From Virgibacillus alimentarius (GTDB lineage Bacteria; Bacillota; Bacilli; Bacillales; Amphibacillaceae), in the NCBI RefSeq assembly GCF_000709085.1, contig NZ_JFBD01000009.1, positions 1-56,694 of the forward strand: a DNA stretch of 56,694 bases, written 5' to 3'. Positions 8,847 through 18,233 of the stretch are shown in pieces; position 1 is the stretch's first letter, and every line of letters begins with the position of its first letter. Both the position numbers and the translations under genes were made by a program. The notes below the pieces were generated by a model. The model saw only the letters and a program-made list of their open reading frames with translations. It was not told the DNA's origin and made no database searches.

Positions 8847-10271
8847 TTACCGGAACCCTCCCCGCTTATTCATGGAAACAATGGCCTCAATTGCATGCTC
8901 CATTGCTTCTGTTTTTCCGTCATGGAAAAAAATAACTTCTCCTGTTGGATCACTTGGGCTTCTTCCCGCCCTGCCAGCAATTTGAACAAGTGCTGCTTCA
9001 TCAAAGACAGTATGTCCTGCATCAATTACTGCAACATCTACAGATGGGAACGTAACCCCTCGTTCAAGAATTGTTGTTGTTATCAAAATCTGTATGTTTT
9101 GACTGCGAAATAATTGTATTTTCTCTTCCCGATCTTGGTCAGCAGCGTGAACTGTTTCTAATAAACCTTCTCTTCTTATCATTTTTTCTTTCACCAAAAG
9201 CTCACCTAATTTCTGATCCATCTTTTGAGCTAACAAAATTGTTGGAACAAATAAAAGGATTTGTCTTTCAGGATTACTTCTTGTTTTTAGCCAATGGATA
9301 AAAGCAGGTGGAGGCAGGGATCGTTTTACGTTCTTCTTTAATTGAAAACACATTTTAAGACGTGGTACAGGCAAAGGAGTCCGATGAAACCGTATTGGTA
9401 CAAAAATATGCGGGAGTTTTTTGCTATACATACGTACTCTCTGCTTTTTTCGAGGAGTAGCAGTTAAATAAATAGACGTGCTTGCGGATTTTTTTGCCCG
9501 ATGAACGGCAAAAGCTAAAGATGGATCAGAGTGAAAGGGAAATGCATCAATTTCATCAATGATAATCAAATCAAATGCTGATTGATAGCGCAGTAATTGA
9601 TGTGTGGTAGCAATAATAAACTGGGCGGTTCCCTCCATATCAGGACTTCCACTATATAGTCCTTGAATAGGAACATGAATAAAAGCTTGTTTCATACGTG
9701 GTATTAATTCCCTTACAACATCTGTTCTCGGAGTAGCAATGCAAATTCGTTTTCCCAATGCTAATAGGTGACTTATTGCGGGAAAGAGCATTTCTGTTTT
9801 TCCGGCACCGGTTACAGCCCAAACTAGTAGCTCACGTTCATCATTTTTAACGGCTTGAACAATTCTATTTGCTGCACGCTTTTGTTCCGGGGTTAAAGTA
9901 CCTGTCCATGAACAAGGGCTTTTATATTTCTTCCATTTTGGTTCATGCCCAGTCCAATAATAAAGGGGTTCACATTCCATCACCCGTCCCATATCAATAC
10001 ATTTTCGACAGTATAAATGATCCTTTTTGCAGGAATTACAAGGGATGTTAGCAAATAATCTTCGCTTGCGATTGCCGCAGCGCTCACAGATGTAGTGAAA
10101 TTTATTTCGTTTAATTGATAGGGTTGGGGTGAAATAAGATTGGTTTACTAAACGTTGAAAGAGTTTTTCGTCTAGGGGAATTTCTCTGCGCAGGAGTAAC
10201 TTTCCTGAGAAGCGGGCTGCCAGTTCAGCAATTAAATTTCCTTGAGATTGTACTAAGAGGTTTCTATTCAT
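8847..10271 (-). CDS. comFA: ComFA competence DNA-translocating helicase
   Basis: ComFA is a membrane-associated, DEAD-box-like ATPase that helps drive single-stranded DNA into the cytoplasm during transformation. A four-cysteine zinc module lies at about residues 62-92 (CERC, CNSC, CRKC). Walker A is AVTGAGKTEM near residue 153 and Walker B is IIIDEIDAFP near 235. Helicase motif III (YLTATPRKK) and C-terminal motifs (TTTILERGVTF, QIAGRAGRS) are intact. At 474 aa it is full length. The ribosome site (AAGGAAAGCGAG) is weak. It begins 97 bases past degV, across a hairpin that faces the other way. Confidence 0.97.
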   Translation of the reverse strand: MNRNLLVQSQGNLIAELAARFSGKLLLRREIPLDEKLFQRLVNQSYFTPTLSIKRNKFHYICERCGNRKRRLFANIPCNSCKKDHLYCRKCIDMGRVMECEPLYYWTGHEPKWKKYKSPCSWTGTLTPEQKRAANRIVQAVKNDERELLVWAVTGAGKTEMLFPAISHLLALGKRICIATPRTDVVRELIPRMKQAFIHVPIQGLYSGSPDMEGTAQFIIATTHQLLRYQSAFDLIIIDEIDAFPFHSDPSLAFAVHRAKKSASTSIYLTATPRKKQRVRMYSKKLPHIFVPIRFHRTPLPVPRLKMCFQLKKNVKRSLPPPAFIHWLKTRSNPERQILLFVPTILLAQKMDQKLGELLVKEKMIRREGLLETVHAADQDREEKIQLFRSQNIQILITTTILERGVTFPSVDVAVIDAGHTVFDEAALVQIAGRAGRSPSDPTGEVIFFHDGKTEAMEHAIEAIVSMNKRGGFR

Positions 10272-10324
10272 AGATATCTCGCTTTCCTTATTAATTTTTT
10301 AGAGGATACAATTATGAATGAAGT

Positions 10325-10377
10325 AACTTGCATCCAGTGGTTAAGAGCCTTACTGAATGCAAGTTTTTTTATTTTTT
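10325..10377 (+). terminator. terminator-like hairpin facing against the flanking genes
   Basis: AACTTGCAT-C-CAGT pairs with ACTG-A-ATGCAAGTT (13 of 14 pairs) and is followed on the plus strand by TTTTTTTATTTTTTAT. Both flanking genes (degV and comFA) are on the minus strand, where the stem has no T tail, and the T tract overlaps the degV stop codon. It could stop antisense transcription entering degV, or act as a weak bidirectional element. Confidence 0.6.
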
Positions 10378-11211
10378 ATACCAGGTTGCCCCGATAGCAC
10401 CTTCACCTAGATGTGTTCCAATAACTGGGCCAAAATAGCTAATTACTGCCTCAGAATCGGGGTACTTCTTTAAAAAATCATTTTTTAATTCTTCAGCTGC
10501 ACCTTCGCAATTTCCATGGATAAATGCGATTTTGATCGGACCTTTCGCATCAGCATCCGCTTCATACATTTCTTTAATACGCTTGATTGCCTTTTTACGC
10601 GTTCGTATTTTTTCAAATGGAACGATTACTTTATCAACGAAGTGCAGAATAGGTTTGACTTGCAACAGACTTCCTATAATAGCTTGTGCACCGTTTAAGC
10701 GTCCGCCACGTTGGAGATTATTCAAATCATCAACCATAAAATAGGCCCGTATCGTCGATTTCATTTCATCCAGCCGTTCGATGATTTCTTTCGGTTTTTC
10801 ATTTGCCTTTACCATGTCAGCTGCTTCTAGCACATAAAAGCCTTGTGCCATACAACTAATTTCGGAATCATAGGTATAAACTTCGATTCCTTCCACCATT
10901 TCTCCAGCACTACTAACAGCCTGATAAGTCCCGCTAATGCCACTTGAAAGATGTATTGAAATAACTGCATCGTATTCCTTTGCAAGTTCTTCTAATTTAT
11001 CCGTAATATAACCGATTGATGGCTGGGAAGTTTTTGGTAAAGCGTCCGCCCTCTTTATTTTTTGATAAAACGCTTCTGTCGTGATATCAATTTCTTCCTG
11101 GTAAGAATGATCATCAAAGACGACACTTAAGGGAACCATATGGATATTATGTTTTTTTCGTAAATCTGCAGATATATACGCCGTACTATCTGTCATAACA
11201 GCAACCTTCAT
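10369..11211 (-). CDS. DegV-family fatty-acid-binding protein (YviA)
   Basis: A 280-aa DegV protein. The family binds a fatty acid in a two-domain fold, and some members serve as FakB subunits for fatty-acid kinase. The N-terminal signature (VAVMTDSTAYISADLRKKH) and the ISIHLSSGISGTYQA motif near residue 80 are present, with GGRLNGAQAIIGSLLQVKPI near 170. A GAGGAG site precedes the ATG. It stands between degU and comFA, the B. subtilis yviA position; linkage to degSU is historical and does not prove a common pathway. Confidence 0.93.
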   Translation of the reverse strand: MKVAVMTDSTAYISADLRKKHNIHMVPLSVVFDDHSYQEEIDITTEAFYQKIKRADALPKTSQPSIGYITDKLEELAKEYDAVISIHLSSGISGTYQAVSSAGEMVEGIEVYTYDSEISCMAQGFYVLEAADMVKANEKPKEIIERLDEMKSTIRAYFMVDDLNNLQRGGRLNGAQAIIGSLLQVKPILHFVDKVIVPFEKIRTRKKAIKRIKEMYEADADAKGPIKIAFIHGNCEGAAEELKNDFLKKYPDSEAVISYFGPVIGTHLGEGAIGATWYKK

Positions 11212-11364
11212 TATTTTACTGCTCCTCTACTAATATACTAATCGATTATTTTATCTATTCGTATTTTACATGATTAGCATAAAAAATGCATTAGTAAATT
11301 TAAGAACAATGACATGCCTTATGACTGTTTTTTCTATAATAATGCTGCTAGCCTTGCGTTATTA

Positions 11365-12054
11365 TTATACTTCTACCCATCCTTTTTTAATTGCGGTAAC
11401 AACGGCTTGCGTTCGATCATTTACTTCCATTTTTTGCAATATATTGCTGACATGATTTTTAACCGTTTTTTCACTGATATCCAAAGTTTCACCAACAACA
11501 CGGTTGCTTTTACCATTAGTTAATAGTTGTAATACCTGGCATTCACGCTTCGTTAATAAATGGAGTGGTTTGCGGATTTCAATGTCGCTACTTCCCAATG
11601 ATGAGATATTTTCCTGGGCAAGTTTTCGATATTCCTGGACTAAGTTATGCGTAATTTTCGGATGCAAGTAGGATCCACCTTCACTTACCACTTTGATTGC
11701 CTCTATCAATGAGTCTGAATCCATTTCTTTTAATAAATACCCTTGTGCTCCTGTTTGCAATGCATGTGAAACATAACTCTCATCGTCATGAATGGACAGG
11801 ATAATGACATTGGTGTCCGGAAATTTATCCACTAATTTAGAAGTAGCTTGTACTCCGTTCATATCAGGCATATTAATATCCATTAAAACAACATCAGGCT
11901 GGTATTCCTCTACTAATTTTTCGGCCTCTGTTCCATCACCGCCTTCTGCAACCACTTTAAAAGATGGTTCGAATTCTAATATTTTTTTTACTCCTTCACG
12001 GAATAATTTATGATCATCTATTAATACAATGTCAATTACTTCAGTCATTTTCAT
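11365..12054 (-). CDS. degU: response regulator DegU
   Basis: DegU is the DNA-binding partner of DegS and controls degradative enzymes, competence and motility according to its phosphorylation. The receiver domain (residues 5-125) has the acidic pair IDD near residue 13, the phospho-acceptor in [10 protein letters not shown] near residue 59 and the Lys in YLLKEMD. The NarL/LuxR-type helix-turn-helix occupies about 165-225 ([17 protein letters not shown]). Full length at 229 aa. It starts 76 bases after degS with a GGAGGAAA site. Confidence 0.97.
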   Translation of the reverse strand: MKMTEVIDIVLIDDHKLFREGVKKILEFEPSFKVVAEGGDGTEAEKLVEEYQPDVVLMDINMPDMNGVQATSKLVDKFPDTNVIILSIHDDESYVSHALQTGAQGYLLKEMDSDSLIEAIKVVSEGGSYLHPKITHNLVQEYRKLAQENISSLGSSDIEIRKPLHLLTKRECQVLQLLTNGKSNRVVGETLDISEKTVKNHVSNILQKMEVNDRTQAVVTAIKKGWVEV

Positions 12055-12130
12055 TGTTAGATTTCCTCCTACATGGATTATATGCTGAGCTATTTATTTT
12101 TCATCTTATTTCATTTCTGCTCTTTATCTT

Positions 12131-13282
12131 CTAAGAGTTTGAAAATGGGACGTTGTATGGCACTGTAATAAAAACTTTTGTGCCTTCCTCACTACTTGTA
12201 ATCGATAATCTGCCTTCAAGCATTTCAACACGCTCTCTCATCCCTATGAGACCAAATGATTTATCTTTTATCGAATCCGGATCAAAACCGATGCCATTAT
12301 CACTTACTATCACAGTTAAATTGCTTTTGCCTATTTCTAGTTTTACTTTGATGCGAGTTGCTTTTGCATGTTTCACCGCATTTTGTAAAGACTCTTGAAT
12401 GAGCCTGAATAACGCTACTTCATATTCTTGCGGCAAGCGTTTTTCTTCACCATACGGAATGAATTCAATTTTTATCGATTCATGATAACTTGCAACTGTA
12501 GCTACATATTTTTTTATGGTAGGAAGTAAGCCTAAATCATCTAATGCCATAGGACGTAAATCATAAATAATTCTTCTTACTTCATACAGGGATGAACGAA
12601 TCATCCTGCGGACACTTTTAATTTCGGTTAACGTTTTATCCATTGTTCCTTGTTTAAAGGAACGTTCAACAATCTCAGATCGAAGAAGAATATTGGCAAG
12701 CATCTGCGCCGGTCCATCATGGATCTCTCTTGATATCCTTTTACGCTCGTCTTCCTGTGCCTCTATAATTTTTAAGCCGAATTCTTGCTTTTCTTTTGCT
12801 TCTGCAATGATTTCATTCACTTGTTTAAAATCGTCATGTAAATAGGTTAAAATAACGGATATTTTACTTGCTAAACTTTCGGCACGTTCAATCGTTTGAT
12901 TCAACATCACTAATCTTCGTTCCAGCTCATCTCTTCTTTTTCTCAAGACTTTTTCATCTTGCCTGAGAACAGCTAGTTTTGTTTGCATATCATTCGTGTT
13001 TACGTAAACTTCCTGAATCTCTGCTTCCGAGTAACGGTCAAAATGTTTACTGACCACAGATAATCTTTTCTTAAACGATTTAACTTGCTGTTCTAGTTTA
13101 TCTCCATTATCAATATGGTGACTTACTTTTTCTTTCGTATCTTGCAATTCAAGAAGCAAGTTTTCATGTTCTCTTCGCGCCTCTTCACCAATATTAAAAA
13201 TTTCATCCTTGCTATTTTCCACCATACTAACCATTTCTTCCACTATATGATCCAACGTTTTCTCATCTATCTTTTTTCTCAA
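12131..13282 (-). CDS. degS: cytoplasmic sensor histidine kinase DegS
   Basis: DegS is a soluble kinase/phosphatase for DegU. The N-terminal 170 residues form the sensor segment with long coiled coils and no membrane segments. The HisKA_3 dimerisation motif ISREIHDGPAQMLANI carries the phospho-acceptor His near residue 188. ATP-binding boxes follow (LIQESLQNAVKHAKA, VSDNGIGFDPDS, FGLIGMRERVEML). At 383 aa it is full length. It is divergent from yvyE across a 147-bp shared region and heads the leftward degS-degU pair. Confidence 0.97.
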   Translation of the reverse strand: MRKKIDEKTLDHIVEEMVSMVENSKDEIFNIGEEARREHENLLLELQDTKEKVSHHIDNGDKLEQQVKSFKKRLSVVSKHFDRYSEAEIQEVYVNTNDMQTKLAVLRQDEKVLRKRRDELERRLVMLNQTIERAESLASKISVILTYLHDDFKQVNEIIAEAKEKQEFGLKIIEAQEDERKRISREIHDGPAQMLANILLRSEIVERSFKQGTMDKTLTEIKSVRRMIRSSLYEVRRIIYDLRPMALDDLGLLPTIKKYVATVASYHESIKIEFIPYGEEKRLPQEYEVALFRLIQESLQNAVKHAKATRIKVKLEIGKSNLTVIVSDNGIGFDPDSIKDKSFGLIGMRERVEMLEGRLSITSSEEGTKVFITVPYNVPFSNS

Positions 13283-13342
13283 AAGCTTCCACCAACCTAT
13301 GGTATAATAATACGAAATTACATCTACATTTCATGGGGTATA

Positions 13343-13371
13343 TTGACTATTCTACAGAAAGTAAATCTAAT
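13343..13371 (+). promoter_or_regulatory. candidate sigma-A promoter of yvyE
   Basis: TTGACT and TCTAAT separated by 17 bases, 59 bases before the yvyE ATG. Each box departs from consensus by one base. Confidence 0.55.
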
Positions 13372-13429
13372 TATTGTAATTATACATCTATTATATACTA
13401 AAATAATAGTCATAGGAGGTACATACTAA

Positions 13430-14080
13430 ATGCTGACCCAATACTTTACAGTAAAAAAAAGGGGATCTGTGGAAATAAACATACAAAAATCCAGATTCAT
13501 TGGTTATGTTAAACGTGTTGAAACAGAAGAAAATGCACAAAAATTTATACAAGAAATTAAAAAAAAGCATCATGATGCAACACATAATTGTTCTGCATAT
13601 ATGATTGGAGAACATGATCAAATTCAAAAAGCAAATGATGATGGTGAACCGAGTGGTACTGCTGGTATTCCTATGCTGGAAGTTTTGAAAAAGCAGGGTT
13701 TAAAAGATACTGCAGTGGTAGTAACGAGATATTTTGGAGGGATTAAGCTTGGTGCAGGAGGTTTAATTCGAGCTTATGGAAATACAACATCTCAAGCTAT
13801 TCAAGCTACTGGTATTGTTAGGCGTCAACTGATGCAAGGATTTTCTATTACTGTTGATTATGCACTACTTGGAAAACTGGAAAATGTATTACGTCACTCA
13901 AAACATATTTTAAAGTCGATCAATTATCTTGAACGAGTCGAATTTATTGTTTATGTCAATATGGAGGAAAAAATAGATTTCAGTGACTGGATTATTGACC
14001 TTACAAATGATCAAGCAGCAATTGAAGAAATGGATTTAGCATATATAGAAATAGATGTTTCTTCAACAAAAGAAAAATAA
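13430..14080 (+). CDS. yvyE: YigZ/IMPACT-family protein YvyE
   Basis: A 216-aa member of the UPF0029/IMPACT family, related to eukaryotic IMPACT and E. coli YigZ. The conserved core is present: DDGEPSGTAGIPML near residue 70 and VTRYFGGIKLGAGGLIRAYG near 98. A ferredoxin-like C-terminal domain follows from about residue 140. The exact activity is unknown; links to translation regulation are inferred from the eukaryotic homologue. AGGAGG lies 10 bases before the ATG. It is divergent from degS, as in B. subtilis, but the wall-teichoic genes usually next to it are replaced here by nag genes. Confidence 0.93.
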   Translation: MLTQYFTVKKRGSVEINIQKSRFIGYVKRVETEENAQKFIQEIKKKHHDATHNCSAYMIGEHDQIQKANDDGEPSGTAGIPMLEVLKKQGLKDTAVVVTRYFGGIKLGAGGLIRAYGNTTSQAIQATGIVRRQLMQGFSITVDYALLGKLENVLRHSKHILKSINYLERVEFIVYVNMEEKIDFSDWIIDLTNDQAAIEEMDLAYIEIDVSSTKEK

Positions 14081-14116
14081 ATTGTCCCCCAAACACGTTG
14101 GGAGACAATTTATTTT
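14079..14116. terminator. terminator between yvyE and nagB
   Basis: Stem AAATTGTC-CCCCAA / TTGGG-A-GACAATTT directly after the yvyE stop codon, with a T-rich right side and an A-rich left side. It probably serves both yvyE (plus) and nagB (minus). Confidence 0.7.
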
Positions 14117-14166
14117 CCTGTTTTCCCTTTTTCCTTGTAACAGGAAACAAATTCCATTTATTTCAA

Positions 14167-14892
14167 TTATGCTTTTGCAAGCGCTGCTTCATCTGCAATA
14201 ACTGTTACTTTCTGATGGTTTTTTAATGCAGAAGCCGGGAAAGACTCAGAAATTTCACCATTGATCAACTTAGCAACTGCATCAGCTTTATGGCTTCCTG
14301 AAGCAAGCAACATTAATTCTTTACTTTCCATAATTGTTTGGATCCCCATCGTAATTGCTTTTGTTGGTACTTCATTCATAGAAGTAAAAAAGCGGGCATT
14401 TGCCTGGCGTGTTGATTCATCTAATTCAACTATATGGGTTCTGCTTGAAAATGAAGTATTCGGCTCATTAAAACCGATATGTCCATTCACGCCCAAACCA
14501 AGTATCTGAAAGTCAATCGGATGATCACGGATTAATTGTTCATACTCCTTACATTCCTTTTCAAGGTCAGGAGCAACTCCATTTGGTATGTGTATCCAAT
14601 CTGTTAAAATATCTATATGCTTAAACAATTTTTGAAACATGAAATGGTAATAACTGTTTGGATCATCTTTCTTTAGACCTACATATTCATCCAAGTTAAA
14701 GGACATTACATTTTGAAAAGATATTGCTTTTTCTTTATTTTTTTCAATTAATTGTTTATAAACTCCTTCGGGGGTGGAGCCCGTTGCAAATCCTAGTATA
14801 GGATTAATCAACGCATTTAACCTGTCAACCATTATTTCACAGGCCTTTTCACTCATATCCTCATAATTCTTTGCTTGAATGATATCTAACAT
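14167..14892 (-). CDS. nagB: glucosamine-6-phosphate deaminase
   Basis: NagB converts glucosamine-6-phosphate to fructose-6-phosphate and ammonia, the last step of GlcNAc use. Diagnostic motifs are GFATGSTPEGVY (phosphate loop), NLDEYVGL (catalytic Asp) and GVNGHIGFNEP. The start at 14892 gives 241 aa (MLDIIQAKNY), seven bases after GGAGG; the ATG at 14895 overlaps the nagA stop (TAATGATG), so the two are translationally coupled. A longer in-frame version would intrude into nagA and is unlikely. Confidence 0.96.
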   Translation of the reverse strand: MLDIIQAKNYEDMSEKACEIMVDRLNALINPILGFATGSTPEGVYKQLIEKNKEKAISFQNVMSFNLDEYVGLKKDDPNSYYHFMFQKLFKHIDILTDWIHIPNGVAPDLEKECKEYEQLIRDHPIDFQILGLGVNGHIGFNEPNTSFSSRTHIVELDESTRQANARFFTSMNEVPTKAITMGIQTIMESKELMLLASGSHKADAVAKLINGEISESFPASALKNHQKVTVIADEAALAKA

Positions 14893-14894
14893 CA

Positions 14895-16064
14895 TTATTC
14901 CTCCTTGTATGCAATAACACCACGACAAATTGTATATTTAAGATTCAATTCATCGTCGACAAGCAAAACATCCGCATCCTTTCCCTCTGCTATACTTGCC
15001 TTCCTGTCGTATACACCAAGTTGTTTCGCCGGGTTAACAGAAGTCATCTCAATAATATTAGAAATGGAAACATCCTTTAAATTGAGCATAATTTGTGCTC
15101 CTTGATTCATCTTTAAAATACTTCCAGCCAATGTCCCATTCGTTAATACGGCCCGATCCTCGGTTACTATTACAGGCTGCCCTCCAAGTTCATAATTACC
15201 AGCTTGGAGACATTTCGCTCGCATTGCATCTGTGATCAGAATTAAACGTTCACTCCCCATATTATTATATATTAATTGTAGCATTTCTGGCGAGACATGT
15301 ATTCCGTCTGCGATCAATTCAGCACGTAATTGTTCTAATTGAAAAGCTGCACCAACTACACCGATGTCTCGATGGTGTATCCCTGTCATTGCATTACAAA
15401 TGTGTGTTACTTGTCGAACGCCGTAGGATACGGCTTTTTTCATACCGGAAAAATCTGCTTCTGTATGTCCAGCGGATACATTAATCCCCATCTCATATAA
15501 ATATTTAATAAATTCACCATTGTGATCATGTTCTGGGGCAAGGGTAATTGTTTTAATCATATGATTGGATAATTCTTGCCATTTTTTAAATTGATGAATA
15601 TCTGGCTCTATAATATATTCAAGCGGTTGTGCTCCCGCTTTATTTTTCTCGATAAATGGCCCTTCTAGATGTATACCGATGATTTCCGCTTTTCCTGGCT
15701 TATTTGAGTAATTTGACACATTTTCCAGCGCTTTATCCAAATTTTCCGGCGCTTGTGTAATTGTAGTCGCTAGAAAGCTGGTTGTTCCTTCTTGTGGCAA
15801 AACGTCTGCCATCTTATCAAGTGCATCCTCTGTTGCATCCATCACATCCGCTCCGTCTGCACCATGAATATGCCCATCAATAAAACCGGGGATAACATTC
15901 CAATTCGTGCCATCAATAACTTCGGTATCCGATGGTACATGATCGGGAGCTTCCGAATTCCGGTAAACTTTTTGAATCTGTTTATCGTTTATTAATAAGC
16001 CACCTTCTTTAATGATATTTTTCTCGGTAAAAATAGTAGTGTTTTTAATATAAATAGTAGTCAC
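14895..16064 (-). CDS. nagA: N-acetylglucosamine-6-phosphate deacetylase
   Basis: NagA removes acetate from GlcNAc-6-phosphate to feed NagB. It is an amidohydrolase: metal site IDGHIHGADG near residue 63, GIHLEGPFI near 130, HICNAMTG near 220, and catalytic Asp in LITDAMRAK near 278. The length of 389 aa is normal. The start is a GTG with AAAGGAG about 12 bases upstream. nagA-nagB form a coupled pair. The GntR regulator nagR (yvoA), which follows nagB in B. subtilis, is absent here. Confidence 0.96.
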   Translation of the reverse strand: MTTIYIKNTTIFTEKNIIKEGGLLINDKQIQKVYRNSEAPDHVPSDTEVIDGTNWNVIPGFIDGHIHGADGADVMDATEDALDKMADVLPQEGTTSFLATTITQAPENLDKALENVSNYSNKPGKAEIIGIHLEGPFIEKNKAGAQPLEYIIEPDIHQFKKWQELSNHMIKTITLAPEHDHNGEFIKYLYEMGINVSAGHTEADFSGMKKAVSYGVRQVTHICNAMTGIHHRDIGVVGAAFQLEQLRAELIADGIHVSPEMLQLIYNNMGSERLILITDAMRAKCLQAGNYELGGQPVIVTEDRAVLTNGTLAGSILKMNQGAQIMLNLKDVSISNIIEMTSVNPAKQLGVYDRKASIAEGKDADVLLVDDELNLKYTICRGVIAYKEE

Positions 16065-16138
16065 CGTCTAAATACTCCTTTTATATTTCATGTGTGCACA
16101 AAGGCTAAGTTTTGAGTTAATGCCTTAAGCCAGGTATA

Positions 16139-16180
16139 AAAAGCTAGTGCACTTCCTTCCTAAAAAGAACACTAGCTTTT
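16139..16180 (-). terminator. terminator after the nag PTS gene
   Basis: Perfect 11-bp stem AAAAGCTAGTG/CACTAGCTTTT just past the PTS stop codon. The stem itself supplies the T tract in both directions. It separates the PTS gene from nagA, although read-through is possible since I saw no clear nagA promoter in the 74 bp that remain. Confidence 0.7.
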
Positions 16181-16183
16181 ATC

Positions 16184-18112
16184 TTATTTTATTTCAATTA
16201 TATTTTCACTTCCAGCATTAACTATTCCTGATTGTTTAACTGTTACCTTTTCCTCGCCGCTTAAATTTGTAAATACAATCGGTGAAATCGTTGAAGATGC
16301 ATATTTTTTAATATAGTCCAGATCAACGCTTAAAAGTAAGTCTCCGGGTTTTACTTTTTGTCCTTCTTTTACACGAATTTCGAAGCCTTTTCCTTGTAAA
16401 TTCACCGTATCCAAGCCGACATGAACTAATATTTCCTGACCTTGTGTGGAGCGGATTCCTACTGCATGCTTCGAAGGGAATATATTGAGAATTACGCCTT
16501 CTACTGGTGAAACAAACTCACCTTCAACAGGCGAAACGGCAAACCCGTCTCCCATCATTTTTTCAGAAAACACCTGATCAGGTACATCCGTTATACTAAG
16601 AATCTTTCCTTTAACAGGCATGACAATATCCTTACTAGACAGATTATTCATAGATGATTCTTGATGTGCCTCAGGAATTTCTCTAGGTTGATTAGGGGCT
16701 TCCATATTATTTTGCTCCATACGCTTGCGCATTGCGGTAGCTAAAAACTCTACCGTTGTTCCTATAATTACTTGTAAATTCTTCCTGCCCATTTTCATCA
16801 CGCCATTGGCACCAAGTTGTTTGATCTTTTTCTCATCTATTTCATCCATACGCTTCATTTCCAGGCGGAGTCGTGTAGCACAGTAATCAAGTGATTCGAT
16901 ATTCTCTGGTCCGCCTAGAGCGACTAAATAGTGGTACGCTTTATTATCATAGTCATTTGCCCCACTTTTCTCTAAACCTGCTTGTTCATTTGTTTCTTTA
17001 TATTCCTCATCCTCATCTTCCCGACCCGGCGTTTTTAAATCGAGCTTTTTAATAAGAAAATAGAAAACGACAAAATAAATAAAAGCAAATACAAGTCCCT
17101 GTAGAGCTAATAACAACGGCTTCTGCGCAATCCCAAAATTTAGAATGTAGTCAATGGCACCTGCAGAAAATCCGAATCCATGCCTTATATCAAGCAGATA
17201 CGCTGTCATCATAGATAATCCTGTTAATATAGCATGTACAACATATAATAGTGGAGATAAGAACATAAATGAAAATTCAATTGGTTCCGTAACCCCTGTT
17301 AAAAACGCTGTAAACGCAATACTTCCTAAAAATCCGCCTACCGCAGCTTTTCGGTGTTTTTTCGCTGTTAAATACATAGCCAAACAAGCTCCCGGCAAAC
17401 CAAACATCATAATTGGGAAAAATCCTGCCAGGAAATATCCTGCATTAGGGTCCCCTTTTAAGAAACGATTAATTTCACCATTCCAAACTTGCCCTGCAGC
17501 ATCCGTAAAGGACCCAAAATCAAACCAAATCAAGAAATTAAATACATGATGCAGACCAATTGGTATTAATAGCCGATTAAAAAATCCATATGATCCTACA
17601 CCTATTGTTCCTGCATTAATAAACCAGTTACCTAAGGCATTAATCCCGTCTTGAATCGGTCCCCAAATAACACCAATAATTCCTGAAGCAATAACCATTA
17701 AAGTAGAGGTAACAATAGGGACAAAACGTTTACCACCAAAAAAGGCTAAAAATTGAGGCAGTTGAATATCGTGGAATTTATTATATAAATGCCCAGCTGT
17801 AATACCTGCAATAATCCCTGCAAAAACACCAAGGTCTAAGTCGGGATCAATTGCCTCGTAACCGCCTTTCAAAACTAAAAAACCAACCGCGCCCGAAAGA
17901 GCAGCAGCCCCGCTTCCATCTCTTGAGAATCCAATTGCAATACCGATAGCAAATATAATTGCCAAGTTATTCAGTATTCCATTACCCGCCTCATGTACAA
18001 ATGGAATGTCAAAAAGATCATCAGCTCCAAGTCTTACGAGCAAAGCTGCTACCGGCAACATCGCAATAGGAAGCATCAATGATTTACCTAATCGTTGTAA
18101 ATAACTTAACAC
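16184..18112 (-). CDS. nagE: GlcNAc-type PTS permease, fused IIC-IIB-IIA
   Basis: A 642-aa phosphotransferase permease that imports and phosphorylates a sugar, by context N-acetylglucosamine to GlcNAc-6-phosphate. The IIC membrane domain spans residues 1-365. The IIB domain follows a charged linker, with phosphocysteine Cys411 in SLDYCATRLRLEM. The C-terminal IIA domain (about 500-640) carries His564 in EILVHVGLDTV. The start is a GTG behind GGGGTGAG. Order and domain content match E. coli NagE; the fused IIA means no separate IIA protein is needed. Glucose-family specificity cannot be proven from sequence; the nagBA neighbours make GlcNAc the best call. Confidence 0.92.
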   Translation of the reverse strand: MLSYLQRLGKSLMLPIAMLPVAALLVRLGADDLFDIPFVHEAGNGILNNLAIIFAIGIAIGFSRDGSGAAALSGAVGFLVLKGGYEAIDPDLDLGVFAGIIAGITAGHLYNKFHDIQLPQFLAFFGGKRFVPIVTSTLMVIASGIIGVIWGPIQDGINALGNWFINAGTIGVGSYGFFNRLLIPIGLHHVFNFLIWFDFGSFTDAAGQVWNGEINRFLKGDPNAGYFLAGFFPIMMFGLPGACLAMYLTAKKHRKAAVGGFLGSIAFTAFLTGVTEPIEFSFMFLSPLLYVVHAILTGLSMMTAYLLDIRHGFGFSAGAIDYILNFGIAQKPLLLALQGLVFAFIYFVVFYFLIKKLDLKTPGREDEDEEYKETNEQAGLEKSGANDYDNKAYHYLVALGGPENIESLDYCATRLRLEMKRMDEIDEKKIKQLGANGVMKMGRKNLQVIIGTTVEFLATAMRKRMEQNNMEAPNQPREIPEAHQESSMNNLSSKDIVMPVKGKILSITDVPDQVFSEKMMGDGFAVSPVEGEFVSPVEGVILNIFPSKHAVGIRSTQGQEILVHVGLDTVNLQGKGFEIRVKEGQKVKPGDLLLSVDLDYIKKYASSTISPIVFTNLSGEEKVTVKQSGIVNAGSENIIEIK

Positions 18113-18188
18113 GTTCTCACCCCTTTATTTCAGATTAACAGATCAGGTTTATTTTTTATACAGCTTAACAAATTTATACCCCGCATTT

Positions 18189-18222
18189 AAAAAACTACAT
18201 TTCATTTCGAAATGTAGTTTTT
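18189..18222. terminator. hairpin between the small ORF and the nag PTS gene
   Basis: Perfect stem of AAAAACTACATTTC with its complement around a five-base loop, flanked by A and T runs on both sides. It probably ends the minus-strand small ORF whose stop codon is at 18234. Confidence 0.7.
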
Positions 18223-18233
18223 CTTTCCAATTG

